From: Chinchilla lanigera
Taxonomy: Eukaryota; Chordata; Mammalia; Rodentia; Chinchillidae
Reading direction: 5' to 3'
Length of the DNA stretch: 64,000 bases
Assembly (NCBI RefSeq): GCF_000276665.1
Contig: NW_004955423.1
Span: forward strand, 2,042,371-2,106,370
A program made the position numbers and the translations under genes. Shown here in pieces: positions 31,441 to 43,144 of the stretch. The notes under the pieces are model-generated. The model did not search any database. It saw nothing but the letters and a program-made list of their open reading frames with translations, and was not told the origin of the DNA. The stretch's first letter is position 1, and each line of letters begins with the position of its first letter.

Positions 31441-31880
31441 GTTATTAAAAACGGGATATTTGGGCCCCCACGTTTACTCTTTGTCTACTCTCACTTTCAG
31501 AACCTTAGGCAAAGAAGGGCACGATTTATTCATGGAGAACCCTTTGGAGCCCCAGCGTAGTTTCAGCAGACACACACATGCAAGGTCTTTGGATCATGTT
31601 AATATAGTCTGTGGACCATATTTACCTACTTTTTAAAATAAAAATGAATCATTTTCTCTCTGTATTATATTTTCCCAGATGTTTTATTTATGACCTTATT
31701 TATATAATAGTTGTGAACATTTGTACAAATATGTCTTTCATATTTTTTAGAGCCTCAGACTTGCCATTCCTTTTTAGGAAGGTGTCACCTAGTCTCAGTT
31801 TGTGTATATAGTCTTCAAAAATTTCTTGCACTGAATTTTTTTAACCATTCTTTTTCTTTTTTGCAAATTAGAAATATTAT
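31441..31880. other. Unassigned stretch
   Basis: No gene or clear repeat. Confidence 0.35.
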
Positions 31881-31891
31881 TTTTGTATAGA

Positions 31892-31899
<8 letters not shown>

Positions 31900-31933
<34 letters not shown>

Positions 31934-32017
31934 TTTTTCTCTGGTACCGGGAACTGAACTCACGACCTTGCGCTTGCCAGGCAGGCGCTTTTGCCGCTGA
32001 GCTAAATCCCCAGCCCC
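31900..32017 (-). mobile_element. ID SINE, complete and young
   Basis: Close to consensus, with a T33-type run (tail) and a perfect 16-base duplication TGTATAGAGTCCTCTT at 31,884-31,899 and 32,018-32,033. Confidence 0.96.
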
Positions 32018-32084
32018 TGTATAGAGTCCTCTTACCTTTTCCCGTGTGGAAAACCAGTTGTGCTGGCATTATTTATTATACAGT

Positions 32085-32140
32085 AGTCCATTCCTGCACA
32101 ATAGGGTGACTGTAGTTAATAACAATGTACAGGTTTGTTA
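32085..32140 (+). mobile_element. L1 3'UTR fragment
   Basis: CAATAGGGTGACTGTAGTTA and ATAACAATGTACAGG match the L1 3'UTR motif also decayed at about 54,820-54,850. Confidence 0.55.
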
Positions 32141-32144
32141 AAGG

Positions 32145-32500
32145 GACAGGCTCTGCGGTGCATTGTGTTCATCTTGCACTACACGGTCGCCGCTGTGGCC
32201 CTGTGCCTGCGGCAGGTTCCTTGACAGCAGCGCCACGATGCTTGCAACCTGCTCCAGGCCTCTGTTGACTGCAGTAGCAAAACTGCCGGCTTTCAGGACA
32301 GCTGGCGAGGTGTTGTTCCTGTATCCATAGGTTCTGAGAGCTGTGTGAAGATCCTGGGTCTGGTGTTCGAGGACCTGTGCCAGGGCTGCTACCACAGTAG
32401 CTAGATGGTGGCCTGGCATGTGCCGCTGAGGGTGTACAAACCAGTGGCCCTGTGTGCACCGCATTTGGAGAGGAAGCATTCTCTAGACACATTTGTTTTT
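32145..32500. other. CpG-containing GC-rich block, unrecognised
   Basis: GC-rich with several CpG, abruptly set in AT-rich DNA next to an L1 3'UTR fragment. A 113-codon frame is open on the minus strand (32,138-32,479) and plus-strand frames carry a few stops. No protein was recognised on either strand. It could be an unidentified retrocopy. Confidence 0.35.
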
Positions 32501-32665
32501 ACCCTCAGTACCCTGACTGTGAGAAGTGTGTTATCCACCTTCGCTTGCATACAAGAATTGCAGTTTCAGCCTCTACCTCTTTGTTCCGCTCCACATCCTA
32601 CTGACACAGAGGAGACCCAGCTAGTTTCAGAGAATGAAAGTATTTCAGAAATCACTGTATTAGAG

Positions 32666-32815
32666 TTGGGCATGGTGGCACACACACCTGTAATCCCAGC
32701 AGCTGAAGCAAGAGGATTGTTGTGAGTTCGAGGCCAGCCTGGGCTACAATGTGAGTTCAAGACTAGCCTGAAGTGCATGGTGAGACCCTGTCTCAAAAAG
32801 ACAAAAAAAACCACA
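32666..32815 (+). mobile_element. B1-like SINE
   Basis: GTTGGGCATGGTGGCACACA head, duplicated right part, A-rich tail; CACTGTATT flanks on both sides. Confidence 0.9.
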
Positions 32816-32819
32816 AACA

Positions 32820-33625
32820 AACACTGTATTTATCATCAGATTATGTTGGTTTTTTCCCCCCTTTTTTGGGGAGAGAGAGGAAAGGTTAATTTAAGAATGT
32901 AAATGAGCATCAAGAGCGAAGACAATAGAAATTAGAGATTACTAAAGAACTTCCTAGTGGGCCAACACAGTGGTTGCACAAGTTCAGATGATGGCCATCT
33001 GTCCCTGTTAGGAATGGGATGAAACTGAAGAGTGAAGAGGAGTGGAAATGATGGTGGTGGTAGAACGTGTGAGGGGGGCCTGCCCTGATCCCGGAGAAGG
33101 CATTTTGAGGAGCGGAAGCCTCTGTGAGGAAGCCTTTCAAAAGGCTTCTCAAAGTGAAGCAAAAGCGTTCCGAATTTAAGGCGATGTGGACTCACTGGGC
33201 AGACTTGGTTCTGAGAGTGAAGCATGGATGTGTGTGTGCAGAGGCAAGTGGCCTACTCTGAATACCCAGACCTTTAAGTTCCAGGGTCTTCATGATTTCC
33301 TATACTACCTACTCAGAGAGCAGTGTCCTTGGAAATCTCCTTTCTTGAGATCATGGTCATGTAAGGTTCTAATAAGGTAGTGCAGTTTTCACTCTTTCAA
33401 GAGTAGGGTAAAATGTACAGTACTTTATAAATTGGCGATGCAGCATTAGGAAACTGGGAAAGGCTTCCTTGAAAAGCTGCCACTTCAAATGGAAAAGGTT
33501 AATTTTAACATGAAAATGTGTTTTGTTAAAAACTATACTTTTTACTGCCTTTCAGTACTTCAACAGGATATATGTTTGATTGCCTTCAAATATTATTTAT
33601 CTAGGGGCACAACAAAAAAGGAGGG
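32820..33625. other. Unassigned stretch
   Basis: No gene or repeat recognised apart from a GAGA run near 32,868-32,880. Confidence 0.35.
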
Positions 33626-33629
33626 AACA

Positions 33630-33720
33630 GGGGCTGGGGATTTAGCGCAGCAGCACAGCGCCTGCCTGGTAAGCGCGAGGTCGTGAGTTCGATTCCCAGT
33701 ACCGGAAAAAAACCAAAAAA
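33630..33720 (+). mobile_element. ID SINE ending in a gap
   Basis: GGGGCTGGGGATTTAGCGCA head and TTCGATTCCCAGTACCGG; the A-rich tail runs into the assembly gap. Confidence 0.94.
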
Positions 33721-34012
33721 NNNNNNNNNNNNNNNNNNNNNNNNNNNNNNNNNNNNNNNNNNNNNNNNNNNNNNNNNNNNNNNNNNNNNNNNNNNNNNNN
33801 NNNNNNNNNNNNNNNNNNNNNNNNNNNNNNNNNNNNNNNNNNNNNNNNNNNNNNNNNNNNNNNNNNNNNNNNNNNNNNNNNNNNNNNNNNNNNNNNNNNN
33901 NNNNNNNNNNNNNNNNNNNNNNNNNNNNNNNNNNNNNNNNNNNNNNNNNNNNNNNNNNNNNNNNNNNNNNNNNNNNNNNNNNNNNNNNNNNNNNNNNNNN
34001 NNNNNNNNNNNN
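33721..34012. other. Assembly gap (292 N)
   Basis: 292 unresolved bases directly after an ID SINE tail; open frames drawn across it are meaningless. Confidence 0.99.
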
Positions 34013-34108
34013 GTTTCTTTCAGCATAGAAACAGCAGATAGAAGAACAACCATGTTATCTATCCTGTATATACATACATACAAAATTTCTCCTTCTTTCC
34101 CTTCTCAG

Positions 34109-34215
34109 GGGCTGTGGATTTAGCTCAGCAGCACAGTGCCTGCCTGATAAGCACCAGGTTGTGAGTTCGATTCCCAGTACCGGGAAAAAAACAAACAAAA
34201 AAAAACCTAAAAAAA
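34109..34215 (+). mobile_element. ID SINE
   Basis: GGGGCTGTGGATTTAGCTCA head, TTCGATTCCCAGTACCGG and an A-rich tail. Confidence 0.93.
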
Positions 34216-35150
34216 ACAGAACAGAAGGTCACATGTTTAGGAGGCCATGATAACCACACAGTCAAAAAAAAAAGCATTTTCCTAACTTCCACTAGTGCGG
34301 TTATCAGGAAGTTTTAAAAACTCTAGGCCTGGTCAGTAGTCTTATCTCACTTACTGTTAAATCTGAAATTAGACCAATGGGAAAAGTCTGTAAAGTTAGC
34401 ATTAAATATAAATACATATATATATACATCTAAAGGTATTTAAAATGTAAACTCAAAAGAATATAGGAATGCTATTTTTAAAAAGAACATAAATTTAGTT
34501 CCTGTCAAGAGAGTTAAGTCATCACTTTATATGTTCTTATTCCAGTTTTTCAATAATTCTATTTAAAATGATTTTTCATATTGTTTTGCTGCACCGTTTG
34601 TCATTTAACCTCAGGATCTTCAGACCCACAGGATCGTGTTGCTGCTGGAGGTTTTAGCGCTGTGCTGGCTGTGCGCTCCTTCCCGTTCACAGCCACATGC
34701 TCCCGGCTTTCCCACAGAGCAGTTAGCTTTGTGCACTGAGAACATTTCTGGATACTGAGTGGAAGGGAGACAGGGATTCCCATAATAGAAATTTTGGACC
34801 AGCTCATTTCTAAGTGCTCGATCTAGAAACCCTGGTGCTTGCCAGGCAGACTGCTGTACTGGATTTGATAGATTAGTTTTTCTTTCAAACAGTATGTTCA
34901 CTTAAATATAGAAAAGCTCCTCCATAGTTACGTGTTTAAAGATCCGTAGGCCACTGGGTCAGAGAGTTTTCTGTAAACATTAGGTAAATATGTGCTTTTT
35001 ACCCCTGGATGTACATGTCTTTTGTAACCATGTAAATGTCAAACATACTTCTTTCACTGTTTAAAATCACAGCCACGGTTTAAAATCACATTGTGCAGTG
35101 GTTATACAAGTAATGATCACAAAACTTATTCCCTGCTTTCTTTTCTAAAG
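34216..35150. other. Unassigned stretch
   Basis: Unique sequence with a short GC-richer part at 34,620-34,720; no recognised gene. Confidence 0.35.
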
Positions 35151-35154
35151 GGTT

Positions 35155-35318
35155 TTTTTTCTTTTCTTTCTTTTTTGAGACTGGCTCTTGCTCTGTAGTT
35201 CAGGCTCTCCTTAAATTCACTTATGTGGCCTAGATTATCCTTGAACTCACAGCAATCCTCCTGCCTCAGCCTCCTGAGTGCTGGGATTACAGGAGTGTGC
35301 CACCATACCTGGCTTTCT
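35155..35318 (-). mobile_element. B1-like SINE
   Basis: Reverse-strand B1: TTGAGACTGGCTCTTGCTCT to GTGCCACCATACCTGGC. Confidence 0.9.
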
Positions 35319-35647
35319 AAAGGTTTTTTACTGTGCTTTGTTTTCTGTATATCTTTAATAGGTATGTGTATTTAAGTTCTGTGCAAATTGTTTATCTTCA
35401 GTTATTAATTTGATTTCTAAGCTATAGTTTACATGTCACGTCAAGACATCTTCCACTTCCATGAAACCAAAACAAGGGAAAAGAAACAAACAGTATAAAC
35501 TAATACTTATTCAGCTTCATGTAGAAAAGCAACCACTTAATGGAATCCTTCAGTAGCATTGCCCTTTCTGCTTGATCAAAGAAATTATGAAGTCCTTTCA
35601 GCAGAACTGAAGCAAAGCCAGCTTTGTGACATTTAAGAGACTAGGTC

Positions 35648-35802
35648 AGCTGGGCGTGGTGGTGCATGTGTGTAATCCCAGCACTCGGGAGGCTGAGGCA
35701 GGAGGCTTTCTATGAGTATGAGGCCTGCCTGAACAGCATAGTGAGACCCCTGTCACAAGAAAAGAAAAGAAAAAAAAAAAAAGAAAAGAAAAAGAAAAGC
35801 AT
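35648..35802 (+). mobile_element. B1-like SINE
   Basis: CAGCTGGGCGTGGTGGTGCA head, lacking the duplicated segment, with an AAAAGAAAAG tail. Confidence 0.9.
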
Positions 35803-36285
35803 AGGCCAGAGGTATGACTTGATGTTGGTATGCCTGACCTGAGCAGTAGGTTGAAACCGCATCTTTTTATAAATAAGATACAATTTTACAAATGTAGAAA
35901 GCTACAGTGGTACAGAGAAAACCTGTGAATGAAGATAAAAATTTAGCTGCTATTCTTTATTCCAATGTTGTTCTTACTTAGTATGGAAAAAAAATTGGCC
36001 TGAGAATTTTTCTTTGATGAAAAAAGTTTGAAACCCTAAAACTTTACTTTTTGTGTTTTTGTTTTACACAATAAGAAACTCAGTAGGCAGGTTTTATGTT
36101 TTTGATAAATTACCTATGAGAACTTTCTTTTTATCTTTATTAAAAAGGTAATAGTTTAACCCACAAGACAAAAGGGTTATATCTTGTACTCTTGTTTGAA
36201 CCCCAGAGTTCCTTTTGTTTATACTGATTACACTAAATGAGTATACTAAAAAGAGTAATTGATTCTTGAAAATTTGACTTTTTGG
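35803..36285. other. Unassigned AT-rich stretch
   Basis: No gene or clear repeat. Confidence 0.35.
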
Positions 36286-36287
36286 GG

Positions 36288-36430
36288 GAGGAGAGTTTGA
36301 GACAGCGTTTTGCTATGTAGCTGGTCTTGAACTACCTATGTAGCCCAGGCTGGACTTGAACTCACGGTGGTCCTCCTGCCTCAGCCTCCCAAGTGCTGGA
36401 ATTACAGGTATACATCACCACACCCAGCTA
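36288..36430 (-). mobile_element. B1-like SINE
   Basis: Reverse-strand B1: GTTTGAGACAGCGTTTTGCT to CATCACCACACCCAGCT. Confidence 0.9.
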
Positions 36431-36481
36431 TGAAAACGTGATTGTTGAAAATTTCCAGAGATTAGGTTTTAGATGTCCTCA

Positions 36482-36489
<8 letters not shown>

Positions 36490-36524
<35 letters not shown>

Positions 36525-36685
36525 AACATATGCAAATATTTGTACATATAAAATATACAAAATATATATAAAATGTATAAAGCATGTATAAAATATATAA
36601 ACATTTATATATAAAAATTATACAATGTATATATGAAATACATATACATATATATAGGTCTATACATATATGTATATATATCAAG
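36490..36685. repeat. (TA)n / TATATACA low-complexity region
   Basis: About 200 bases of imperfect TATA/CATATA repeats. An open frame that reads Ile-Tyr-rich on the minus strand is produced by it. Confidence 0.93.
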
Positions 36686-36879
36686 TAATGAGTATGTAAG
36701 TTGGTTTTATTTAGTCATTCCACATCTGACTGATGTATATGTACATCTAAATATGTTGTACAGTATACAAAAGTAAATTTTCTTTTGTACCAAATTAAAC
36801 TATGATATGTATTATTAACTTTTCCTACATATTTTTATTTATTGCTGATTTTCTATTTTGTCTTACTGATCTATTTAAG

Positions 36880-36965
36880 TCTGAGACAGCATTTCTCTAT
36901 GTAGTCTGTGCTGGTCTCATACTTCTGGTGATCCTCCTAGTACAGGCATGCATTACCATCCTGCC
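36880..36965 (-). mobile_element. B1-like SINE fragment
   Basis: TCTGAGACAGCATTTCTCTA and GGTGATCCTCCTAGTACAGG are the ends of a deleted reverse B1. Confidence 0.65.
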
Positions 36966-36969
36966 TCTT

Positions 36970-37085
36970 GTATTTATCTTTTTAATAAAAATTTGTTTTC
37001 TTCAATCAGATTTTATTGGTACATCTTAGATACACATAATGATCACATTCATCATAGAGAATTTGTACCTGTACGTGATGTCTAT
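36970..37085 (-). mobile_element. L1 3' end
   Basis: Inverted copy of the subfamily end at 30,610-30,700 (TTATTGGTACATCTTAGATA and CATTCATCATAGAGAATTTG). Confidence 0.7.
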
Positions 37086-37211
37086 TTCTCTATTTGTCTT
37101 ACTTTATAAAATGTTCTGGTAAGACAAGTCTCTCTTATTGTTCTTTTTATAATATTCTTAGTGATTTTTAGTTACGTATTCTGCACATACATTTTATAAA
37201 ATGCCATTACA

Positions 37212-37365
37212 GAGCCAGGTATAGTGGTGCATGTCTATAATCCCAGCACTCAGGAGGCTGAGGCAGGAGCATCACCATAAATTCAAGGACAGCTTGGCTT
37301 AAATAGTGAGTTGAAGGCCAACCTTAACTACAGAGTGAGACTGTCTCAAAAACAAATAAACAAAA
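37212..37365 (+). mobile_element. B1-like SINE
   Basis: GAGCCAGGTATAGTGGTGCA head, decayed duplicated right part, A-rich tail. Confidence 0.87.
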
Positions 37366-37622
37366 ATATTTTTATACAAACCTTGTTGATATTTTAATTG
37401 GAATGAATTCAATGTATATGTTAATTTTAAGGAAATTGACATTTCAAAGCTTGTAGATCATGGTGTACTTTACACTATTTAGATACTGTTTTATGTCTTC
37501 TAGCATATATTCTTCATTTAATGTCTGTGTTTTTCTTATTAATAGATATGTGGTTATAGTTTTGATTGCTTACTTTCCCTATTTCCTTTCCTTGTGCTTG
37601 ATGATAAAGTTCTAATGTTTTT

Positions 37623-37677
37623 TATACTGGAGAACAAACCTGGGGACACTCTACCATTGAGCTACATTCCCAGCCCT
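37623..37677 (-). mobile_element. ID SINE fragment
   Basis: GAACAAACCTGGGGACACTC and TGAGCTACATTCCCAGCCC. Confidence 0.65.
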
Positions 37678-37679
37678 TA

Positions 37680-38485
37680 CTATTTTTTGAGACTGGGTTT
37701 TGCTAAGTTTCTATGTGGGGGATGACAGACTGGCAGAAGGAGAAGAAATCAAGGGATAGTGCTCTAACGATGAGAAGACTATTTTGGATGGTATCTAAAA
37801 ACTACAAAGTGTATTATGTGGTATGAGGGCTTCACACAGATGTTGGGGGTTGTTTTAGGGAAGACCTAAGGTGCGGCCCAAGCAGCTTGTGTGAGGTAGG
37901 ACGTGCTCCCTTGTAGGCCGTCTCAGAGATGGGCCCTTAGTGGTCAGAGGTCAGGAATCTCCAAGGCCTGGGGGGGCAGTGGTTGGACTGTATATATATA
38001 TATATTTCCTGCCTGCCTTGGAAGCCTTCATAGCCTTTCTTCCAAAGCAGCCAATTCGAAGTGTGGGCCTAAAACCACCATCACTTTCTTTCAGCTGTTA
38101 GAGACAACCCTGACTAATCAGCAATGCCAAGAATCATGCTCTTCTAACATCCATTTTGATTTAAAATCTCTTATGTTTGAGATGGACTTTTCTTTGTTGA
38201 CAGTGGGCTGGGTTGGTCCTACTTGTTAGGTGTGGTACTACTGACTTGTGGTAAATCCTGATTGGAAAACAATATAAACACATTTCCTGGTAAGTGTATA
38301 AATACATATATGGATGTTGGTTGTTCCCCTCCCTAGCACTAACATACACTGAAGCAGCAGCAATTTGAAGCAATTTAGACATGCTCAGCATCTGGCCCTC
38401 ATAAAAGAGCTTGGGTGAGTCATGACTGCACCAACAGAGAGGGCTTGTCTTGCTTCTGGAGAGCATAGTGTTTACCTCCTAGACT
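37680..38485. other. Unassigned stretch
   Basis: A short TATATA run lies near 37,990-38,007. Open frames on both strands (37,903-38,229; 38,161-38,466) have no recognisable domain. Confidence 0.35.
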
Positions 38486-38496
38486 TTTTTCCTCCA

Positions 38497-38622
38497 TTTT
38501 TTTTTTTTTTTTTTTGTGACAAGGTCTCGCTATGTAGTTCAGGCTGGCTTTGAACTCACTATGTAGCCCAGGTTGGTCTTGAACTTGCAGCACAGTGATC
38601 CTCCTGCCTCAGCCTCCTGAGT
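38497..38622 (-). mobile_element. B1-like SINE
   Basis: Poly(T) start, GACAAGGTCTCGCTATGTAG, ending at GCCTCAGCCTCCTGAG (head lost). Confidence 0.88.
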
Positions 38623-39035
38623 CTTTTCCTCCCATTCTTCCCTGTGATACTCTCCCTTGCTTTATGACGATCAGTATAATTTTTGTGCAAAGATATAAGA
38701 AGGATATGAATTTGGGGCAGGGTAACAAGAGGAGGTGGGAGACCTAGACACTACATATTCAATTTCAAAGCAATAGTTTTAGAGAGAGCAACCTACTTTT
38801 TGCTTTTGAGAAGAGAATGACAAAGTAGTGGAAAGAACCTTGGGACCATCCTCCTAGGTGTCGGCCACTGAAGCAATTGGTGCTTTAGTTTGCTTACCTG
38901 ACAAGTGGGGCCAGCAATAGCTTCCCTGTTGACAGGAAGGAGACCTCTTGCTTCAGAGCACTGCTGAGAGCCAGTTCTACAGCGATCTCCTTAAATGTTA
39001 TCTCTTCCAGTGCCCAAGACAAACCTCTATAGGTG
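38623..39035. other. Unassigned stretch
   Basis: No gene or clear repeat. Confidence 0.35.
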
Positions 39036-39039
39036 GCTT

Positions 39040-39140
39040 TAGAAGGACTTGAACTTTGAGAGGCTGAGTGGCTTATCCCAGGACACAAAGTATCTCAAGA
39101 CACAAACCCACGTCTTATCTGGCTGTAGACCCCATTACTT
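39040..39140 (-). mobile_element. MIR remnant
   Basis: GAGAGGCTGAGTGGCTTATC and ACAAACCCACGTCTTATCTG follow the reverse MIR order. Confidence 0.6.
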
Positions 39141-39514
39141 GGTAATACTGACATTGGTGTCAGAGGATGTGTTATGATCTCCTGGGAAGGGGAAAAACAA
39201 AGAGGCTTCCCTGATCCAAGGTCTGGGGTGATTCCTGGATCCTTTCCTTCCACAGAACGCCCAGTCCGCCCCAGTTCAGTTTCCTCAGAGCCCTGCTGTC
39301 TGTTGTGGGAGCAGGCAGGCAGGTTGTTAATCTGATAAACGGCTTCCTGCTAAGGTGGGAGGGGTAAATTAGAGAGCTTCTGTACTGCCCTCCAGAGTGG
39401 CAGGTGGAAGACTCCGGTGAATTTGTCCACAGAAGCACCGCAGGACTATGATATGACAGGATGAGGGCTTTGGGGATCACTTGAGCCTGGGTGGGAGGCT
39501 TGGCTGTATTTCTT

Positions 39515-39655
39515 GCTAGCAGTGTGATCTTGAGCTGTCAAACTTTAGTGTCCTCTTCAGAAAAATGTGGATAAGAATGCTTACTGTGAAGTGCAGGTGT
39601 TGTTTTGACTATTAAATGAGATAGCGTGCTTAACATCATCATACGCAATCAAGTA
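39515..39655 (+). mobile_element. MIR remnant
   Basis: GTGATCTTGAGCTGTCAAAC, AAAAATGTGGATAAGAATGC and ATTAAATGAGATAGCGTGCT are ordered MIR core motifs. Confidence 0.75.
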
Positions 39656-40615
39656 CAAGCCAGTCTGCATGGAGCAGGTAGGCGCTTTGAGGGAAGCTGG
39701 TTAGGCATTCAGTAGTTTTTGTGTCTCATTCTTCAAATCCATTCACTGTATGTTTATTGGTTCAGTAAATGCATTCTAAATAGCCAACTGTGTTAGCTGC
39801 TAAGGATAAGCATGTATGAGGCCAACAGTGGACTTGCCTTTGTAGAATTCACACTTGAACTGGAACCATGTTGCTTGTGGTAAACAACTTGTTACAGTCA
39901 CAGAGGGGACAGGACATGAGAGTATAAGCCTGACCACTTCAATAGGATCTGTTAGAGTCTGACGTTTGACAGTCTGGGCCTCCTCTTAGATTGTGAGGCA
40001 CACACTTTCCTTGTGGGAAGGGGTAAAGGAGAGGCTGGGCGCCGGACTCCGGGAGGAGGTGGCAGAGGTAGTGGGGTGGGGGTGGGGGTGGGTCAGCCTC
40101 GTGGTCCTGGAGATGCTTCCCATCTGCTGCTGGTAAAACCCACTACCTTTGGCAAGACAGCCTGATCTCTCCAACTCAGAGTTTATGGGATAATTTACTT
40201 GTTATCTGAGGCATTTATAGGGTGTAGGTGTTCCATATCTTCCAAGGCTGGTAAATGTGGCAAAGACCTGATCCAGCTCCCAGCTCCCAGCCCACTGACT
40301 CATCAGTCAGCTTGGCTTTGGGCAGGCCATGAGCCCTCTGAGCATTTCCTGGGAATCAGTGGGACAGTCTGGGTCCAGACATAGAACCTGGAGAAAGGGC
40401 TTGATGCCAGCTGAGCTGGTAGGAAGCCCCAGGTACTTCTCTCTTGCGGCGAGAGTAGGGGTTAGGTACAGGCTGCACACCCTTCTGAGATTTCCAGGTC
40501 CTTGATGGTCCAGCCCCTCCCTATTCCAACTTACCCCACTTTCCTGTTTGTTTCCCAACAACTAACACACCAAGTTAGCTCGTAGGTCCTTCACATGCCC
40601 CCAAACACAAGGAAA
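39656..40615. other. Unassigned stretch
   Basis: Unique, moderately GC-rich sequence with a GGGGTGG run near 40,074-40,092. Nothing coding recognised. Confidence 0.35.
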
Positions 40616-41005
40616 TGAATTCCCGCCTCACTGATTTTGTTTAGGATTGGATCCTCAATTTTTCAGTTCCCCCTGGACAGTTTCTCTCTCAAGCCCAGCT
40701 CTCATGCTGTCCTTTTCAGGAAAACTTGCTTAACTTCTATAGCACACACTGACCTTTCTGCTCTTGGATATCCCCACGTTAGCGACTCTTCATTAATTAC
40801 AGTATCATCAGAAAGCATTACCTCTTCTATTTCCCAAATTCACCTACTTCTCCCCATTTGCACTGCTTTACCCTAGTTACCTCCTGGCTGGATTATTAAA
40901 CACCCTTGTAATTGGTCTCCCTGATCTCACTCTGCTTCTCTCCAAGCCCTCTGTATTCCATGAAGTGCTTAATGGTTTTTTATTTTTTAAAAGTAATTTT
41001 CTTCT

Positions 41006-41062
41006 GCAGTACTGGGGATTTATCCTAGGGTCTTCACACTGAGTCACATCCTCAGACACCTC
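41006..41062 (-). mobile_element. ID SINE fragment in L2
   Basis: GTACTGGGGATTTATCCTAG and ACACTGAGTCACATCCTCAG. Confidence 0.55.
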
Positions 41063-41082
41063 CTCTCCCTCCCTGACTAAGT

Positions 41083-41175
41083 CACTCTTGGTTGCTCAGG
41101 CTGGACTCTAATTTGTGATTCTCCTGTCTCAGCCTCCCAGAGAGCTGTGATTATGTGCATGTCATTACATCTAGC
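41083..41175 (-). mobile_element. B1-like SINE fragment in L2
   Basis: TGGTTGCTCAGGCTGGACTC, CTCAGCCTCCCAGAGAGCTG and CATTACATCTAGCT. Confidence 0.75.
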
Positions 41176-41660
41176 TCCAGTGGTCTTTTTAAAGGTGTAT
41201 TAGCTCCTGTCAGTCCCCTGCTTAAGTTTGCCAGTAGCTTCCCAGAGACCCCACCAGCCTACAAGGCTCTGCTCTGCTAATCTGACGCTTGGCTACCTTC
41301 TCAGACTCCTCATTTCATCATTCATCTTGCTCTTTTTGTTTGTGACTTCAGCTGTTTTTCAGTTCCTCAAAAAGACCAAACTACTACTACTTTTGGGGTT
41401 TTGTGCCTACTACTTATTCTACCTAGAAAGGTCTCAGCTCCTTAGTGCCCGCCGCCGCCTCATCACTCAGCTCTCTGTTCACGTGCCACCGCCTCAGCAA
41501 GCTCTTCCCGGCACAGTCTGAAGCAGCACTTGTACTTCTTAGTTCACACTTTATTTCACTGTATTCTTTCTATCACTAACATCTTTCTGAACTTACCTGT
41601 TTCCTGTGTCTGCTTTTCTCTGCTAGTGAAGAAGCACCTCTGGAACAGAAATAATATTTT

Positions 41661-42105
41661 TGTTACATCCTCAGAATTTAAAATTATGCCTAACAAATGA
41701 ACAAAACTTGTAAATGTTGATTAATAATTTATTTCACGGGTATTAAATGCCTTCAACATAGCTGGCCCTGGAAATATGTAATTACTACCATTGAGCAGAG
41801 ATACAAACACATATCCTGGACTAAGGATTCTCAAAGGTAGTCCATGAAACTAGTTTTGGGCAAGTGGCTTAGTGATTTCAGAAGAAAAACTGATGAAATG
41901 ATTCTGTTGATATTCACTCAATTAAAAATGTAAAGTTAATTAAGATTTTCATAGACATTCTATTACTTTATTTCATGACATTTACTATAAGGACTATGCT
42001 GGTCAGTTCATCACAGCTAATTTTAGTTATCAATTATAGATTATTTTCAGTATGTTTTATTTTATGATAGTGTTAAAAATCTTAGTCATGAAAATCTACA
42101 TTTAA
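41661..42105. other. Unassigned AT-rich stretch
   Basis: No gene or clear repeat. Confidence 0.35.
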
Positions 42106-42109
42106 AAAT

Positions 42110-42670
42110 ATTTTTAATTGACACATATTAGTAATACATAGTGAGACTCACTTTGATATATATATATATAATTTTGATTTTCATTCCCATGACCTCCTTT
42201 TCCCTTTCCTCCCTACCCCTTTCTCCTCCTTCCCCCAATCCCTTTCCACATTTATAAAAGTCTATCTTCTCATTCCTGTCAGCTCACATTTTTTTAGATT
42301 GCTCTTATAAGAGTAAATATAGCATATAGTTTGCTATATTTAACTTTCTGAGAGTGGCTTATTTCACTTAACCTTATGGTCTCCAATTCCATCAGTTTTT
42401 CTCCAAATGATATGATTTTGTTCTTTATGGCTGATTAATACACCTTGGTGTATATAAACCTTGTTTTCTTTATCCATTCAGTAGTTGATAGACATTTAGG
42501 CTTTTTTCCACAGCTTAGCTACTGTGAATTACTCTGCTATAAATATGCATATGCATGTATCACTAATGTGCTGTCTTTAATTCTTTTGTGAATATGACAG
42601 AGTAGTATAGTTGGAACAAATGGTATGTTTATTTTTAGTTTTGAGGCATCTCTACTGAAAAAAAATTCTT
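42110..42670 (-). mobile_element. L1 3' end
   Basis: GTGGCTTATTTCACTTAACC, TATGGCTGATTAATACACCT, TATCCATTCAGTAGTTGATA and ACTGTGAATTACTCTGCTAT are the reverse of the conserved L1 tail. A TA run lies at about 42,155-42,170. Confidence 0.85.
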
Positions 42671-43140
42671 AATGTTACTATTTTGTTGCATTAAATCTTG
42701 ATACTGTTTGTTGAACAGTAAAATTAATGATGAATATCAGTAGTGTAGTAGAGAATAATATCGTAAGTATAAATATTTAGTAGGATTATAGTTATACGCC
42801 ATGAATCTATATGAAGTAGGACAAGATAATTGGCAAGAGTGTTGATTTAGCATGATAGCTTAAAAAAGTTCAAATGGGAAATACAGTACTGAATATCTCA
42901 GAATTGGATTTTATGGGGATGTGAGTGGTCCAAAAGGGCATTTTTTCTTGTGACACTTTGTCCTGTAGTGCTACACAGGTATCAAATCTTGACAAAGTTT
43001 TCAAACACAGTATGGTTACTTCTCTGGTATATCAACTGATATTTTCCAGAATATGTATAGGAAACTGATTGATTATGTTAGAAAAGGTAGAGACCAAAAT
43101 TACAGGGATATCATTCAAAGTTGTACTTCTTAGAACAAAA
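42671..43140. other. Unassigned AT-rich stretch
   Basis: No gene or clear repeat. Confidence 0.3.
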
Positions 43141-43144
43141 ATAT

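Larger units (their letters stand above)
40620..41660 (+). mobile_element. L2 element, long decayed 3' part
   Basis: TTGTAATTGGTCTCCCTGAT, GTCAGTCCCCTGCTTAAGTT, GCCTACAAGGCTCTGCTCTG and TTCACGTGCCACCGCCTCAG appear in L2 order. It is interrupted by an ID fragment and a B1 at about 41,005-41,175. The 97-codon frame at 41,228 is part of this repeat. Confidence 0.75.

Noticed and set aside
33601..34123. Open frames of 146-160 codons on both strands
   Set aside because: They run through 292 unresolved bases, so they have no coding evidence.
36469..36684. Minus-strand Ile/Tyr-rich membrane-like protein
   Set aside because: It is produced by a TATA/CATATA low-complexity repeat.
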